This document shows positions 25,061 through 37,937 of a stretch of DNA of 64,000 nt, piece by piece; positions within the stretch are counted from its first letter, which is position 1; each line of letters begins with the position of its first letter. Location of the stretch: contig NC_135567.1 in NCBI RefSeq assembly GCF_964340395.1, forward strand, positions 7,913,158 to 7,977,157, given 5' to 3'. The translations under genes and the position numbers were made by a program. Source of the stretch: Glandiceps talaboti. Its lineage: Eukaryota > Hemichordata > Enteropneusta > Spengelidae. The notes beneath the pieces were generated by a model that did not search any database, was not told the origin of the DNA, and saw nothing but the letters and a program-made list of their open reading frames with translations.

Positions 25061-26232
25061 ATACTGCCAATGGCATTGTAGCACAACTGTACAGTTTTTG
25101 AAATGTTTATCCATATGCTAGTCCATGCTAAAAATAGGTGTTCATTTACTGAATGACTACCAAGTTGCCTAGCCAACCATGTTCCTATCTTTGCGATATG
25201 CGCTATCATTTGGCTGTTACTATGCGCGTTGTCATGTTGTTAGATATATTTGCATACATTTTTGCTTTTTTTGTTCACTTGTGTATGAATTCCTGATATT
25301 ATCTTTGCAAAATATGTCATCATTTGGCTGTTGCTATGGGCGTGGTCTTCTTGCTAGACATATTTGCATACATTTTTAAATGTTTATTAATTTATCTTTC
25401 AATTCCTGTTATCTTTTCAATATACATGATTTGGCTGTTACTATGGGCATGGTCTTGTTGCTAGGCAAATTTACGTACATTTTTTGAATGTTTATTCAAT
25501 TGTGTATTATTCCGTTGTTATCTTTGTGAAATACACGACCGTTTGGTTGTTGCTAAGGGTGTGGTCATGGTTGCTAGGGATATGTGCATACATTTTTTGA
25601 ATGTTTACTCACTTGCCTACCAGATGTTGTTATTTGACCAAAATATACTGCCAATTGATTGTTGGTGAGGGCGTGGTCTTGGTTGTTATTATGTTAAGGC
25701 CAATTGTGTCAAAATATTTTGAAGGAAATCTGCAGAATAACACTTTAAGAAAGATCTCACCAAGTTTCAGTCTCAATGACCAAGTACTTTGTGAGATATA
25801 AATTTTTGACCAAAAATGAACATTTTCACACCTAATTTGCATATCACTCATGACATCATTGTATCCTTAATATTTCTCCATTTATACATCCCTAGATGCA
25901 TTCCCATTAAATTTCAGCCCAATCTGCTCAGTAGTTTTGGAATTATTGATTTTTGACCAAAAAGACACATGTTTAGCCCTAATCATCACGTCATGAACAA
26001 ATCTCATTTTACACACCCCTTAAGAATGTTCCCACTAAATTTCGCACCAATCTGCCCAGGACTTTCTGAGTTTGAGTTTTTTTTACCCAAATCACACACC
26101 TGTAATGTAATTATTTTCATTTGAACAATTTCCCAACTAGACCCCACAAGTAATGTCTCCACCAAATACCAAGGCAATCGGATTGGCAGTTTTTGAGTTT
26201 AAGTAATCCACACACACACATACATACACAGC

Positions 26233-26273
<41 letters not shown>

Positions 26274-26305
26274 GGACAGACGGACAGACACCGCTCAGTT
26301 GTGCT
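25061..26305 (-). mobile_element. HINE-like family 1, near full-length copy
   Basis: Hairpin end 'atactgccaatggcattg' with 'tagcacaactg', four satellite units (25200-25690), the unique block, then (CA)n and (GACA)n (26205-26290). The terminus is slightly shortened, 'ctcagttgtgcta'. Confidence 0.7.
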
Positions 26306-26631
26306 AAAAAGAGACCCCACCCCCTCCTAATTCCCCCAACCCTCCCCTTATTAATTACTGAAGGCTTCCTAATTTAACTTGTTTCATCTCTAATGTTCAA
26401 TTTAATAAGATTTGCTTTTTAAAACTATATACAATAGAATCTAGTTATCCTGAAACAGCATTCTGGCTTGATACAAATCTTATTCATATTGCTACATCTT
26501 ACTATCACTCACAACAAAAATCCTACCAACATTACTATATGTGGTACATTTCTTTCTGTAAAATACCATTATTTTAGCATATCATCACCAACTAAGTATA
26601 TATTGTTACTCAATATATATACTTATATACA

Positions 26632-26704
26632 AACAAACATACATACATACATACATACATACATACATACATACATACATACACACATACATACATACAT
26701 ACAT

Positions 26705-26735
<31 letters not shown>

Positions 26736-26946
26736 AACACACACACACATACATACCTACATACATACATACATACCTACATACCTACCTACCTACCTAC
26801 CTACCTACCTACATACATACCTACCTACCTACCTACCTACCTACCTACCTACCTACCTACCTACATACATACATACATACATACATACATACATACTGAC
26901 ATACATACATACTGACATACATACATACATACATACATACATACAT

Positions 26947-26986
<40 letters not shown>

Positions 26987-27050
26987 ACATACAGACAGAC
27001 ATACATACATACATACATACATACATACATACATACATACATACATACAT
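26632..27050. repeat. (CATA)n/(CCTA)n/(CA)n microsatellite
   Basis: About 420 bp of ACAT repeats with CCTA, CA and TGAC variants. Open frames on both strands here are repeat artefacts. Confidence 0.97.
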
Positions 27051-27172
27051 AATGCGGATCTATAATGCACCTTTCCTCCTGAGAGCTCAAGGTGCTCACA
27101 ATTATTACCCCTGGCACGGATCAATGGCAGCACAACGGCCCTTTATACTTCCTTAATGCCCTGGGGAGCATG
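27051..27172 (-). mobile_element. SINE 3' fragment
   Basis: 'ggtgctcacaattattaccc' through 'ccctggggagcatgca' is the reverse complement of the 3' part of the SINE at 31700-32020. It is flanked on both sides by the (CATA)n microsatellite. Confidence 0.65.
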
Positions 27173-27254
27173 CATACATACATACCTACATACATACCTA
27201 CCTACATACCTACCTACATACATACATACATACATACATACATACATACATACA
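27173..27254. repeat. (CATA)n microsatellite
   Basis: The same motif as 26632-27050, on the other side of the SINE fragment. Confidence 0.95.
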
Positions 27255-28884
27255 TAACAACAAGTTATTTATCAACAATCACAAATATACAGACATGAAT
27301 TATATACTATATAGCATACTAATCACAACTATCAATGTATAATTTTGACTGATGTGTAAATACTGGTAGCCAACCATCACCCGTAATGAGGCCTAAAAGA
27401 ATCATTTGTTTGGTTCTGGTTACCCGACCCCCACTTAGCGTTTTACTGCTGACCCTAAACATTTTTTTCATGTATTCGAAAAAAAAATCGCAAAAATTTT
27501 TAAGTTTCACGAGAAATAGTGGATGCGAAAACTGACAATAATTTAATATAAAACAGAGACCATTTGGAAAACAATAGAAAACCTGAACTAGACACTCACA
27601 CTCACATATGAAAATAAACAAACAACAAATATACCTATCCCACCTATTCTAAAATTGAGCATAGTAGGAACCACACAATTTAAAATAGAATTACAATGGA
27701 GTGACTAATTGTAATGTATTAGAATAATTAGATTGTACTTTATTTCAGTTAATTATGTCAATATTTAATTGAAATGGTGTGCTATATTCTTCATGTATAC
27801 ATATTTATCAGTTCACACATATTCATTCAAAACCCCACAACACAGATATAAACTAAGATATTTTTTATAAACTTTGGTTCTTGAGTTATTTCATGATTTC
27901 ATATCACAAACATACCTAGGTGTTCATTACCTCACATAAAACAAAGTGAATACATATTCATGTTTCAGCTAATACATGTGTATCTGTTGACTCCCATGAA
28001 TCCATAGCAAAGACAAACACTGAACAATGTCTGAGCAACTTGATAGGGGGCACAGGCTGAGTTTGTCAAATATTTTATTCACCTGAAAGTAGTTAATAAA
28101 ACCCTAAATATTCTAGTATAGTTTTAATATGGACACATACCATCTATGGTTATTTTTGAGGCATCGACGCAACAATACAATCAATGCTGATAGAATGATA
28201 GCAAATAAAATGTTTCATTTGATATATTTGAATTATTATAAAATGAAATTATTATTCTTGTCTTCCTAATTGTTGTGTCCCTAAACTGGTATGTCCCCAT
28301 TAGTAATGATATAGCCACATGGCTGTTGAGTGTTGACTGCCAAATAATCGCCCTGAGCTTCTATTTAGTTCCTCTGTTGTGGTTCCGAATTTGCTGATTT
28401 TCCAAATAGTGGCCCAGGGCTAGTTTTCGGAAAACTCCGGTATATAATACAATAATTATTGTCATCTTGCATTGCTACTATAGTTGATTACACAATACAG
28501 ATTTTCTTGACATTTTTAAAGTGAAAATACAATAAATTGTAATATGGGATATTTCTTTTAGGTCTGTTCATATAGCTTGAATATAGTTGTGAATTAACTT
28601 TGACTTTACACAGGTAATCCCCTCGGCTAATCACATCTCTAGTCTGTGAATAAATCTGTACTTTACAATTTATTAAAATGTCACCATGCATGAAAAGCTT
28701 GACTACTTGTGATTAGCTGTGTTGACTGTTTACAATTCACTTTCCTGTATGTACAATGTACTACAATTACTCTGTTTACAATTCACTTTCCTGTATGTAC
28801 AATGTACTACAATTACTCTGTTTACAATTTTTTCAGTGTTCTGCAAAAATAGACTTGGTCTGTGTATTTTACATTTTTTAGAAA
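27255..28884. other. Unassigned AT-rich stretch with a 46-bp tandem repeat
   Basis: At 28726-28830 there are two full units and a partial third of 'ctgtttacaattcactttcc' + 'tgtatgtacaatgtactacaattact' (46 bp). Nothing else is supported. A frame at 27319-27621 (minus) contains no known motif. Confidence 0.5.
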
Positions 28885-29545
28885 ATAGCGCCAATGGTGT
28901 TGTAGCACAACTGTATTTAGCTGCTATGGGGGTGGTTGTTGCTAGGCATATTTGCATACATTTTTGGAACCTTTATTAACTTCCCTGCCCTTCCCACTTT
29001 TCATCTTTCCAATATAAACCATTATTTAGTTGCTGCTATGGGCCGGGCTAGATATATCTGCATACATATTTTTGAATCTACATTCACTTACCTACCAATC
29101 CCTGTTGTTATCTTTGTAGTATGCATCATTTTACTGTTTCTAAGGGCATGGTCATGGTTGCTAGGGCATAATGTTTTCAACCATAAATGAAGAATAACAT
29201 TTCCAGAAACATCCCCACTAACTTTTCAACCCATTCACCTTGCAATTTCAGTTTCAAGATACATTTGTAAGTTTTCACCAAAATTGACATTTTTAGACCT
29301 AATTTTCACATCATGGATGGGATCATCATGTTTTGACCAAATCTTAATATAAACACACTGAAAAATGTTCCAATCAATTTCAGCCCAATATCCTCAGCCG
29401 TTTTGGAATTAAAGATTTTTGATCAAAAAATACACATTTTAGACGTAATTTTCACATCACTGATGAGCTCATCATGTTATGAACAATTCTTAGTTTAAAG
29501 AACACTACGAATGTTCCCATCAAATTTGACACCAATCTGCCCAGT

Positions 29546-29582
<37 letters not shown>

Positions 29583-29628
29583 TGCCATGCCTGTAGCACT
29601 ACTGAACCTAAGAAGCTCAGTTGTGCTA
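28885..29628 (-). mobile_element. HINE-like family 1, shortened copy
   Basis: Both ends are present: 'atagcgccaatggtgttg' with 'tagcacaactg', and 'ctcagttgtgcta'. The (CA)n near 29550 lacks the GACA part, and the satellite is reduced to about two units. Confidence 0.65.
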
Positions 29629-30053
29629 AAAAATATTTGCTAAAAAGATGGTACATATTTTTAAAACAAATACTAACAAAATACCCATTTCTCATCCATA
29701 CAGGATTAGTTATGTTATGTACAAAGTGTTTTTCAGCAATCATTATGAACATCAGATCACAAACAAATCTTCATATAATTCCTGATTATTGACATTAAAA
29801 CTACACAAGCTCTATCAAAACAATCAACAATTTATACGTATAAATCTGTTGAATAACTTATCAAATGAGATTGCACTTGTTAATTTGTGGGTAATCAAAT
29901 CTGTATGTAGTATAATAACGTTGGGGGTGCTGATATATGGTCTGGACCATCAAATACTGTAATTGTATTTGATTCTGTGCACACTTATACATATATGTAC
30001 ACATAGATGTTTACGTACATACACATGATTCATTATACTTCGGGGTGTCAAAA
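29629..30053. other. No feature recognised
   Basis: AT-rich spacer between two HINE-like copies. Confidence 0.5.
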
Positions 30054-30822
30054 ATAGCAGCAATGGCATTGTAGCACAACTGTATTTAGCCGTTTCTATG
30101 GGCGTGGTCTGGTTGCTAGGCATATTTTCATATATTTTTTGAATCTGCACTTGTTTACCTACCATCCCTGTTGTTATCTTTGTAATATGCATTGTTATTT
30201 CACTGTTGCTAAGGGCGTAGTTATGGTTGCTAGGGCCAAATGTTTAAAAATGTTTTCAACAATAACTGCAGAATAACACATAGAAACATCCCCAACATGT
30301 TTCAACCCCATTCAAGTAGTTTCAAGATGTAAGCTTTTGAGCAAAATTGACATTTTTAGACCTAATTTGCATATTGCTAATGGGATTATCATGTTGGTAA
30401 TACACTTTCATCTACACATGCCCAGATGCATCCCCATTAAATTTCAGCCCAATCTGCTAGGTATTTTAGAATGATAGATTTTTGACAATCTGCTCTGTTT
30501 ATGAAATACAGATTTTTGATCAAAAAGACACATTTTCATGCCTAATTTGCATATCACTGATGGGATCATCATGTTGTGAACAATTCTTAATCTAAACACC
30601 TTTAAGAACATTCCAACCAAATTTCAGACCGATCTGCACTTTAGCTTTGGAGTTTATGTTTTTTTACCAAAAATCAGATTTGTTGACCCTAATCAAAAAC
30701 TAGTTGTACGATAAGTTTGACTTGAACAATTTCCCAACTAGACATCTAAGGTAATGGACCCACCAAATATCATGGCAATCAGTTCAGCAGTTTTTGACTT
30801 TAAGTTGTTTACATCCACACAT

Positions 30823-30921
<99 letters not shown>

Positions 30922-30974
30922 CTTAAATAGTGATGCCTATAGCACTATTGAACCTTATCAGTTCAGTTGTGCTA
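30054..30974 (-). mobile_element. HINE-like family 1, copy
   Basis: Hairpin end 'gcagcaatggcattg' with 'tagcacaactg', two satellite units, the unique block, (CA)n at about 30820-30882, (GACA)n at about 30883-30920, and terminus 'gttcagttgtgcta'. Confidence 0.7.
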
Positions 30975-31699
30975 AAAGATCTAATGAGTGTTCTTTAGCA
31001 CCATAATGTTTATTTAAATGACTTTCAATTTTTAAAACTATATACAATAGAATCCAGTTGTCCTGAAACAAAGCATTCTGTCTTGACAAACATATTATTC
31101 ATATTGCTACATTTTACTGTCAGTCACAGCAAAAATCCTACCAACATTACTACTTGTGGTACATTTCTTTCTATGAGATACCAGTATTTAAGCAGATCAT
31201 CACCAACTAAGTATATATTGTTACTCCATGTATGTTGACAATCTAAGACATTGGTAACCTATGCAAAAAACATGTAGCAATGTTGATAACATTTTGGTTC
31301 ACTACATTGTAGATGATGAAATGTAGTAATTCTAGAAAAAAAGTTGACATCCTAGATGATAAATTTGTAGCATAGTAAGATTTTGTGTTGAACCACACAT
31401 TGTTCTGTTTTAGGTTAACTGGTTTCTATTGTAACTTAAGACATTGTACAATTTTGACGAATGTCTTTGTCAGAACATATAACTGATGACATTCAGTTCA
31501 CAATTCTAAAAGTTATCCACAAAACAAGTGTAAATTGTGTATCCTCACTCACTACCTCTACATGTTATTAATGATGTGTCATCAACATATGTTCCCTCAC
31601 AACACTTTTTGACATCAGGATTTACCTAAAGCAAATGTACAGTTAGTTACCCTCATGTTTGCTGCTGACAACTGTATGGCATATGATATAGTAAATGAA
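30975..31699. other. Dispersed repeat remnant
   Basis: 'aaaactatatacaatagaat' through 'gtatatattgttactc' (31036-31225) also occurs at 26420-26612, in both cases just beyond the 5' terminus of a HINE copy. This suggests that a larger segment was duplicated, or that the two copies inserted into related repeats. Confidence 0.55.
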
Positions 31700-32020
31700 T
31701 TGTCAGATGTGAGGAGAGAATTGTGTCTTACAGAAGTCACTGGCTTGGAATCTATATGTTGTAGGTTCGAGCCCCATCACTGTTGTTTGTTTCTGAGTGG
31801 CTAAAATCCTTGGGCAAGATTTGAACCATACATGTGCTTCAGTCACCCCAGCTGTATAATTGGGGACCTGGTAAGATAGAGGTTGCAATTTGAATGCTTT
31901 AAACCAATGCACTTATAAAGGCTGTAATGGAATGTATGCTCCCCAGGGAGTTGATGAAGTATAAAGGGCCGTTGTGTTGCTATAGATCCATGCTAGGGGT
32001 AATAATTGTAAAGCAGGAAA
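31700..32020 (+). mobile_element. tRNA-derived SINE
   Basis: A Pol III B-box-like GGTTCGAGCC (31764-31773) follows a tRNA-like head. A conserved body ('aaaatccttgggcaagattt', 'cagctgtataattggggacc') and a tail ('tatgctccccagggagttga', 'ggggtaataattgtaaagc') come next. The same body is found in minus orientation at 54.2 kb and in part at 27.05 kb. It has no coding content. Confidence 0.75.
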
Positions 32021-32460
32021 CAATCCTGTATTGTGTAATGGATACAGTTTAGGTATTGGTTAATATGTATTACTGATTAGGTAACCCAAAAATGGAGACG
32101 TGATATTAGAGATGTAGGTGATGAATAAAATAAATTAGCAGATGCAGTCTCCATGCTAGCTAGCTAGGTTTCATGTGTAGTTCAGTGCTGGCATTGCAAA
32201 TTCTATGCATATCATTTGCTTGTTTAATGTGATCACACTTTTCATGAGCACAAGACACAAACATGTACAGTATGATGAATGTGTAGAAACAATGATACAA
32301 AAAATACCAAATGGTAAAATTATTTTAAAGGCCAAGGGAACATAAAAAGTATGACGTGTTACAAAATGACCAAATATCGTAAAATGAATTTTAAAATGTA
32401 AACATTGTTTGTAAAAAATAATCATCTCGTTGATTTCATTCTTTGTCAGCACGAGAAGTA
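32021..32460. other. No feature recognised
   Basis: Single-copy-looking sequence, partly resembling 2690-2760 ('gattgttaattggatcacat' compared with 'gtttaatgtgatcacac'). It may be a dispersed repeat. Confidence 0.4.
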
Positions 32461-32463
32461 TAA

Positions 32464-34150
32464 GGGACTGGTCAGTTTCTTCGGCCGGGGGTGGGGGGGG
32501 GGGTGGGCGGTGGATTGGTAGGGGCCCGGGTCACCCTGTTTTTGAAATTGGCAGTAGGGGGGTCATGCTGTTTGTCGTTGTGTTTTAGATTGTGATGGAA
32601 GAAAAACATCCTTTCTACAATGGCATAGCCTTGTCTGAAATGTGGTACATGTCAATATTTGTTCTTATCCCTGTTTCTTACATGAATTCTTTAACATTAC
32701 TTATTAGTTCAAACCTAACTATACATACTCATATATATTGTACATGTATCGGTATTACCTACCTACCACACTAGTTACAGAACATGTCATGTAAATGCTT
32801 GGCTGTTTCACATTCAATGCTTCACTTATATTACAGTTTGGGGCAAAAGTGAACTTGAAGGTTTCGTAATGGCAATTTTCATAGATAGTTTATAAATGAA
32901 GTTAATCTAAATTGTTCTACTCGTCATGTTATTGACACTACAAATCACCACATCTCATCAGATTCCAGTTTCTATTATACACTAGGTATGACCACCTAAA
33001 GTTCTCTAACATACCGGTGACTTTATTAGACATGCAATATTAATGCCCCTATATACTAATGTTACGTGTGATATGAGAAACTCATTTAAAAACGTTTTAC
33101 GTTAGCTTTTCGAAGCTTGGAAATATTACCTCAAAGGTTATGAATAACCTAAACATTGCCTTAGTATCTCAAGCAAAAAACTCCAGATCTGCCAGGGGGA
33201 AAACCCCAAGGACTCCCTCACTCCCAGAGGTCACTCATACATTCAACCAACAATCAGATGCACCAACAACCTTTTTACTGTCATAATGGTATTAAACTTT
33301 TCTTAAATATTTCCACCCTCTTCTAATTTGATATGATATTGTCTTTTTAAGATCTGAAACGTTTGCCAAGATAGTCTAAAATTGCCTTAAACTCCAAATC
33401 TCTCCTACCAATGCTTTTAACATGTTGGTGTTGTCTTGTAAGGCTTGGAAATTGTTGTCTGAAAGGGTCTAAATAGTCTCAAAATTGACTTTTCAGAGTT
33501 AAAAACCTCCAGGGCTTCTAGGGGGAGACCCCATAGGACCCCCCCCCCCCTCACATGAGGTGTACACATCCTAGTCTCAAGATTTTCTCCTACCTCTTAC
33601 TGTCAAGATCCTATCAAACTATATTTCAAAAATATTTCAACCTTATGTAGTTGCAATTTATATGTTGGTGCTGTCTTGTAAAGCTTGGAAATTATTTTCT
33701 GAAAATTTCTGAATAGTCTCAAAATTGACTTTTCAGAATTAAAAACCTCCTGGGCTTCTAGGGGCAGACCCCCTAGAACCCCCATAAGAAATGTACATAT
33801 TCCCTTCTGAAGCTTTCCCGGCCCCCTACCTTACACTGCCAGGATGCTATTAAACTCCTTTTCGAATATATTTACCCTGTGTAGTCAATAATTATAAATA
33901 TGATAGTGCTAACCCGGGATCTTATAAAGTAGATGCAAGACAGTCAAGCAGTCCACACTGAGTCACGATAAAAGAATACCTGTCATGTGACTATTATATA
34001 TGGGGGGGGGGGGTCATCATATTTTAGAATTAAGTGATGGGGGTGTCAGCCTGTTTTTGTTTTTACAGATAGGGGGGGTCAGTGACTTTTTTCGGCCCGA
34101 TTTAAGAATCCACCCCCCCCCCCCCCAGGCTGGAGAAACTGACCAGTCCC
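32464..34150. mobile_element. PIF/Harbinger-like non-autonomous element
   Basis: The ends are GGGACTGGTCAGTTTCT (32464-32480) and the inverted AGAAACTGACCAGTCCC (34134-34150), flanked by TAA on both sides (32461-32463, 34151-34153). A 3-bp TWA target duplication and G-rich ends are typical of PIF/Harbinger elements. Inside the terminal repeats are long G-runs on the left and C-runs on the right. The interior (32.6-33.9 kb) resembles 12.3-13.6 kb and includes diverged internal repeats, such as 'aattgacttttcagagttaa' at 33484 and 33724. No transposase frame was found. Confidence 0.7.
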
Positions 34151-34419
34151 TAAGAGTTTGCAAAATTTCAATAAAGACAATAAAAACACCTAGACCATTT
34201 GAACTCTTATGTAATTTGATTGCCTTGAGAGGTGATAATAAAAGTATACATAATGAGATGAGGACTGCCTCAGACACAGCCCCCCTTCCCCCCCCCCCCC
34301 CCCATGAGACTGAATGGCGACTTGTTTTAAAAGGAATTAGTTGCAACAAATATTTACCTCTGTGATTGAATGAAGAAATGGTTTAAAACAAATTAATGGG
34401 AACAAGGTGATACTAAAAA

Positions 34420-35460
34420 AAGTGTGTCAGTCACATAAAGGAAATGGCTGGATTTTGGTAATTGAATGGGAAATAAAAATTCATGGTCAAAGGTCGAGGT
34501 CTGAAAAGTAAGTTTACACCAACTACATTGTAATGTAGGGATAGACTCTTAAAGTTGAATGGAGTCTCCACATATTAAAGATTTTGACTTTTGCAGTAAA
34601 TCATGATTGTCCATGTATATTCATTAAAAGTTATGTAAACACCAAAAGTAATGTATACACTCTACATGTCTCTGCTACTCTTGTACTACATTACATTAAT
34701 TTTAAACATACATGCTACAGACTCTATGCAAAACACAGCTTGATTTTGATTATTCAACTAACAGGTCAGGGTCAAAGGTCACTTTCTTTCAACAGAACTT
34801 GCAAGTGATTATATGGGCTTACACACTTGAATGGATGTTCTTTGTATTGAAGTTTTTACGTTATGCAACTTAATATATTGATTTATTACTCAAAATATGG
34901 CCACCATTCATCAAACAGTTATATGAGCACTATAAAAATTATCCTTGTGTATATTTGTCTTCTGCTATATTAATGATGGACATGATTTAAAAGAAACTGG
35001 GAACAAATAAATATGACAAAGTGATAGTTGTGCAATAGGCAATAAATGGTTGGATTTTGATAATTGAACTTGAAGGTTATCAAGGTGAAAGGTCAATATC
35101 TTAAAAGAAAGCTTGTACCTGATAATAAAAGGGGTAGACACTTGAATGGAGTCTCTACGTAAGATAGTTTTTAGTTATGTCATAAATATTGATTTTAAAC
35201 TTACTAATATGGTTGCCATTCAATCAAATTTGCATATGTTGCAAATAAAGTGATGTGTGTATGTACCATATGAACTGTCATATTTTTGGCAGGTTTGAAA
35301 GAAATTGGACATGTCATCTCTGAGAAATAACATATTACAGATGCACAGTCAGTAGGATTGATGGACAGACAGACGGATGAAGGGAGGGATGAATACATGT
35401 ACAGACTGCCGGACGGATAGAACCCACTCTAATAGCCCCCTTCACAGGACTGCATATAAG
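34420..35460. repeat. ~300-bp diverged tandem repeat with HINE-like border
   Basis: Three diverged units recur near 34445, 34745 and 35045, each with 'gattttgataattgaa', 'ggtcaaaggtc' and 'acttgaatgga.tct'. The right end has 'gacagacagacgg' (35363) and 'agaacccactctaatagccc', which resembles the GTCY-microsatellite border of the HINE families. Related sequence is in the ankyrin duplication at 3990-4380. No hairpin end was found. Confidence 0.45.
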
Positions 35461-36389
35461 GATGGCACCTTTGGCTGTATGTAAAATATTGACATCACAA
35501 ATTGCAAAGTGGTTATTTAATGGTTTCATACTGTAAAATGTTTTATACAACAAAATAATATTTTACAAAATGCTGTTTTGTATACTTCTTTATTCAGAGG
35601 TAGGTCAGAATATCATCCCTTGGCCACGTTTTGGGATGATATCACGACCATACTGACAGAGTGTGAAATATTTGGCAGTATTGCAGAAATTACATGAGAG
35701 ACCAAGTTGAGTGTATATTTCTGCTATCTTTGCAAAAGATTGTGTGGTTGTATATATCTCCCACCCCCTAAAATATCATGCACCCTAATTTGATGTTGCT
35801 CTCTAAAATATCAATCTGTGAAACCATTGTTCACAAAAGCTGTTGCTAGGTATATTTGCATACATTTTTAGAATATTTATTCATTTGTCTATTAATCCCT
35901 GTCCCCCACCCATAAAATCTCCCCCAACAAGTTTTTGTGAAAGCAGCCTTAATATCAAACTGTAAGCTTTATTGAAAAGAAGTATCATCCAAACACACAA
36001 ACAGACCTAGTAGAAGTGAGCCACCAATGCAATGGTGGTGAGTTGTGTGTTTCTGAACTTTCTTTTACGTCTGTTCATATTGCTTGAATATAGTTGTAAA
36101 TTAACTTTGAATAAACAAGGGTAATCCCCTAGGCTAATCACATCTCTAGTCTGTTAGAAAAACATGTCAAAATATAACTCTATAGAATTTCTATAGTTGT
36201 CTACAAAATATCTATAAAATCTTTTTGTAAGGGGAGCTGATTTTTTAATGAAAATATGCCGGTACTTACCTTATCAAGTTAAATTATTGTAAAAATATTC
36301 TCTGAAAAAATCAATTGACCTCACATTGGGATGTGTGTATATGTCACAGAGTAGATAAATAAGATATTAGTCATCTAAAATCAACTTAC
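35461..36389. other. Intron, mostly unassigned
   Basis: A single HINE satellite unit remnant lies at 35840-35905 ('gttgctaggtatatttgcat'). 'gaactttcttttacgtctgt' at 36055 repeats part of 28550-28650. No exon found. Confidence 0.5.
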
Positions 36390-36488
36390 GTAATCAGCAG
36401 CATTTACTTGGGCCCCAGCTTCCAGCAACAATTTACAGATATCCAAATGCCCGTTCTCAGCTCCATAATGTAGACTTGTCCTCTTGTC
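36390..36488 (-). CDS. Ankyrin-repeat exon, one complete repeat
   Basis: This 99-bp minus-strand exon (33 codons) has acceptor TTATAG and donor GTAAGT, both phase 0. It encodes exactly one ankyrin repeat: DKRTSLHYGAENGHLDICKL then LLEAGAQVNAADY. It shows the family signature T-x-LHxA-like start, N-G-H-L-D-I helix 2, LLLEAGA and the V-N turn. The alanine of the classic LHYAA motif is G here (LHYGA), a conservative variation. The intron flanks also resemble those of the exons at 6.7 and 4.7 kb (for example AAGATATTAG 10-20 bp downstream of the donor), so this exon is an older duplicate of the same unit. Because it is symmetric 0-0, it could be skipped or duplicated without breaking the frame. 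Confidence 0.85.
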
Positions 36489-37000
36489 CTATAATTAAAA
36501 GACACATTATGTATTAATCCTCCTGTTATAATATTGCAATGTATTATATCAATAATATGTGTAAAATTACTTGAAATGTTTCCCAAGTCTTATTATTATT
36601 ATTATATTATATAGATTGGTTAATGTTCACATAGAAAAAACTATGTATTTAAAATTTGACTTTATTTGTATTATTACATGTAATGTGTACTGTAAAAGTA
36701 TTTATTTTGATAAAATACCTGTCAGAAGTCATTATAAGAATTGATGATATTTTTGGTAAAATCACAAACATTCCTAGACATGCACCTCAATAATATTCCT
36801 TGCCATACTGTGTTCAAAATGGTCAAATGTGTCAATCATGGTACCATGTTCTGTGTGGTTCTTAATACATATTGTTACAGTGAACTTGTACTTCTAAAAA
36901 AAATAGATTCTGTCATTTACATGACATCACATTGTTTGGAACCAGAAAAAACGTTTGGGTATAATAATGTATCTGTTAAAGCATTTGCGATAGTGATGTT

Positions 37001-37093
<93 letters not shown>

Positions 37094-37937
37094 TCACCAC
37101 ACCCTTGTAAAGTTCAGACTGTTCTGTGGTGCAACCTCTGTCAATAAAACCAAGTACATGTCATACAGATTCTTGTATTCAACCATTAACCTTCTGGTAC
37201 ATGTACATTACAATGAGTGTGTAGAATTAATGATACAAAAAATACTTATGGTCAAATCATTTTAAAGGCAGATGGAACACTACAAGTATGACGTGTACAA
37301 TGATATTTTAAGCATACCAAATATCATAAGATAAATTTTAGACGTAAGTATTATTTACACACACACAGACACACACAGTGACACAGAGACACACACACAC
37401 ACACACACACACATTTCACCATGCCTATAGCACTGCCAACTCTAGTTATTCCATGTTACAGAGAAATATCTTACTTCAAGACATCAAATTGGAATGAGTG
37501 TTTCATAGGAACTAGCTTAATTTGCAAAAAATCATAGTGAATTAAGAGCAAAAAATGTTTGTTTTCAGTGAGCTGTTTTTTGATAATGACCAAGAAAAGA
37601 ACTACAAACATGAATGTAAATGTGCATAAATCAGAAAATTCAAAATGTTTTACTACATTTAAAAAAAAGTCCTTAGTTCTGATAAATAACATGTTATTTG
37701 ACAGCTCAATCAGGAGAATAAAGTGCTCTTGTCAGAACATAACTACAATGCCCATTACTGAAAATGGTATTTTGCCAAATGTTACAAAAATTGTATGATG
37801 GAAGAATAATTCAGAATTCAGACCTCTTTTGGAAACGTCTGGAAGAATATTACTGTCTTGGAAAACTAGTGATTGTAAGAAAAAATACTGTATAACTTCA
37901 CAAGTTTCTTGGTAAATTCTCAAGAGAATGTATAAAA
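36489..37937. other. Intron with (TTG)n and a CA tract
   Basis: Contains a pure (TTG)n run (37001-37092) and CA-rich DNA followed by 'catgcctatagcactgcc' (37350-37440), a decayed HINE terminus. No exon is supported. Confidence 0.55.
37001..37092. repeat. (TTG)n microsatellite, ~30 units
   Basis: An uninterrupted TTG/GTT tract. Forward translation gives poly-cysteine or poly-leucine/valine, which is not a gene. Confidence 0.97.

Noticed and set aside
26468-27298. Long frames of His-Thr-Tyr-Ile or Cys-Met-Tyr-Val repeats on both strands
   Set aside because: These are translations of the CATA microsatellite. Every frame is open because the motif lacks stops.
31764-31773. tRNA gene (B-box GGTTCGAGCC)
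   Set aside because: No cloverleaf arms or anticodon loop could be fitted, and the body matches the dispersed SINE.
34000-34365. Frames of 110-121 codons on both strands with poly-Pro/Gly
   Set aside because: They come from the G/C-runs in the Harbinger-like terminus and the C-run at 34280-34303.
36741-37265. 174-codon frame with a poly-cysteine run
   Set aside because: The open length comes from the TTG tract. Flanking residues show no domain, and no splice or codon support was seen.
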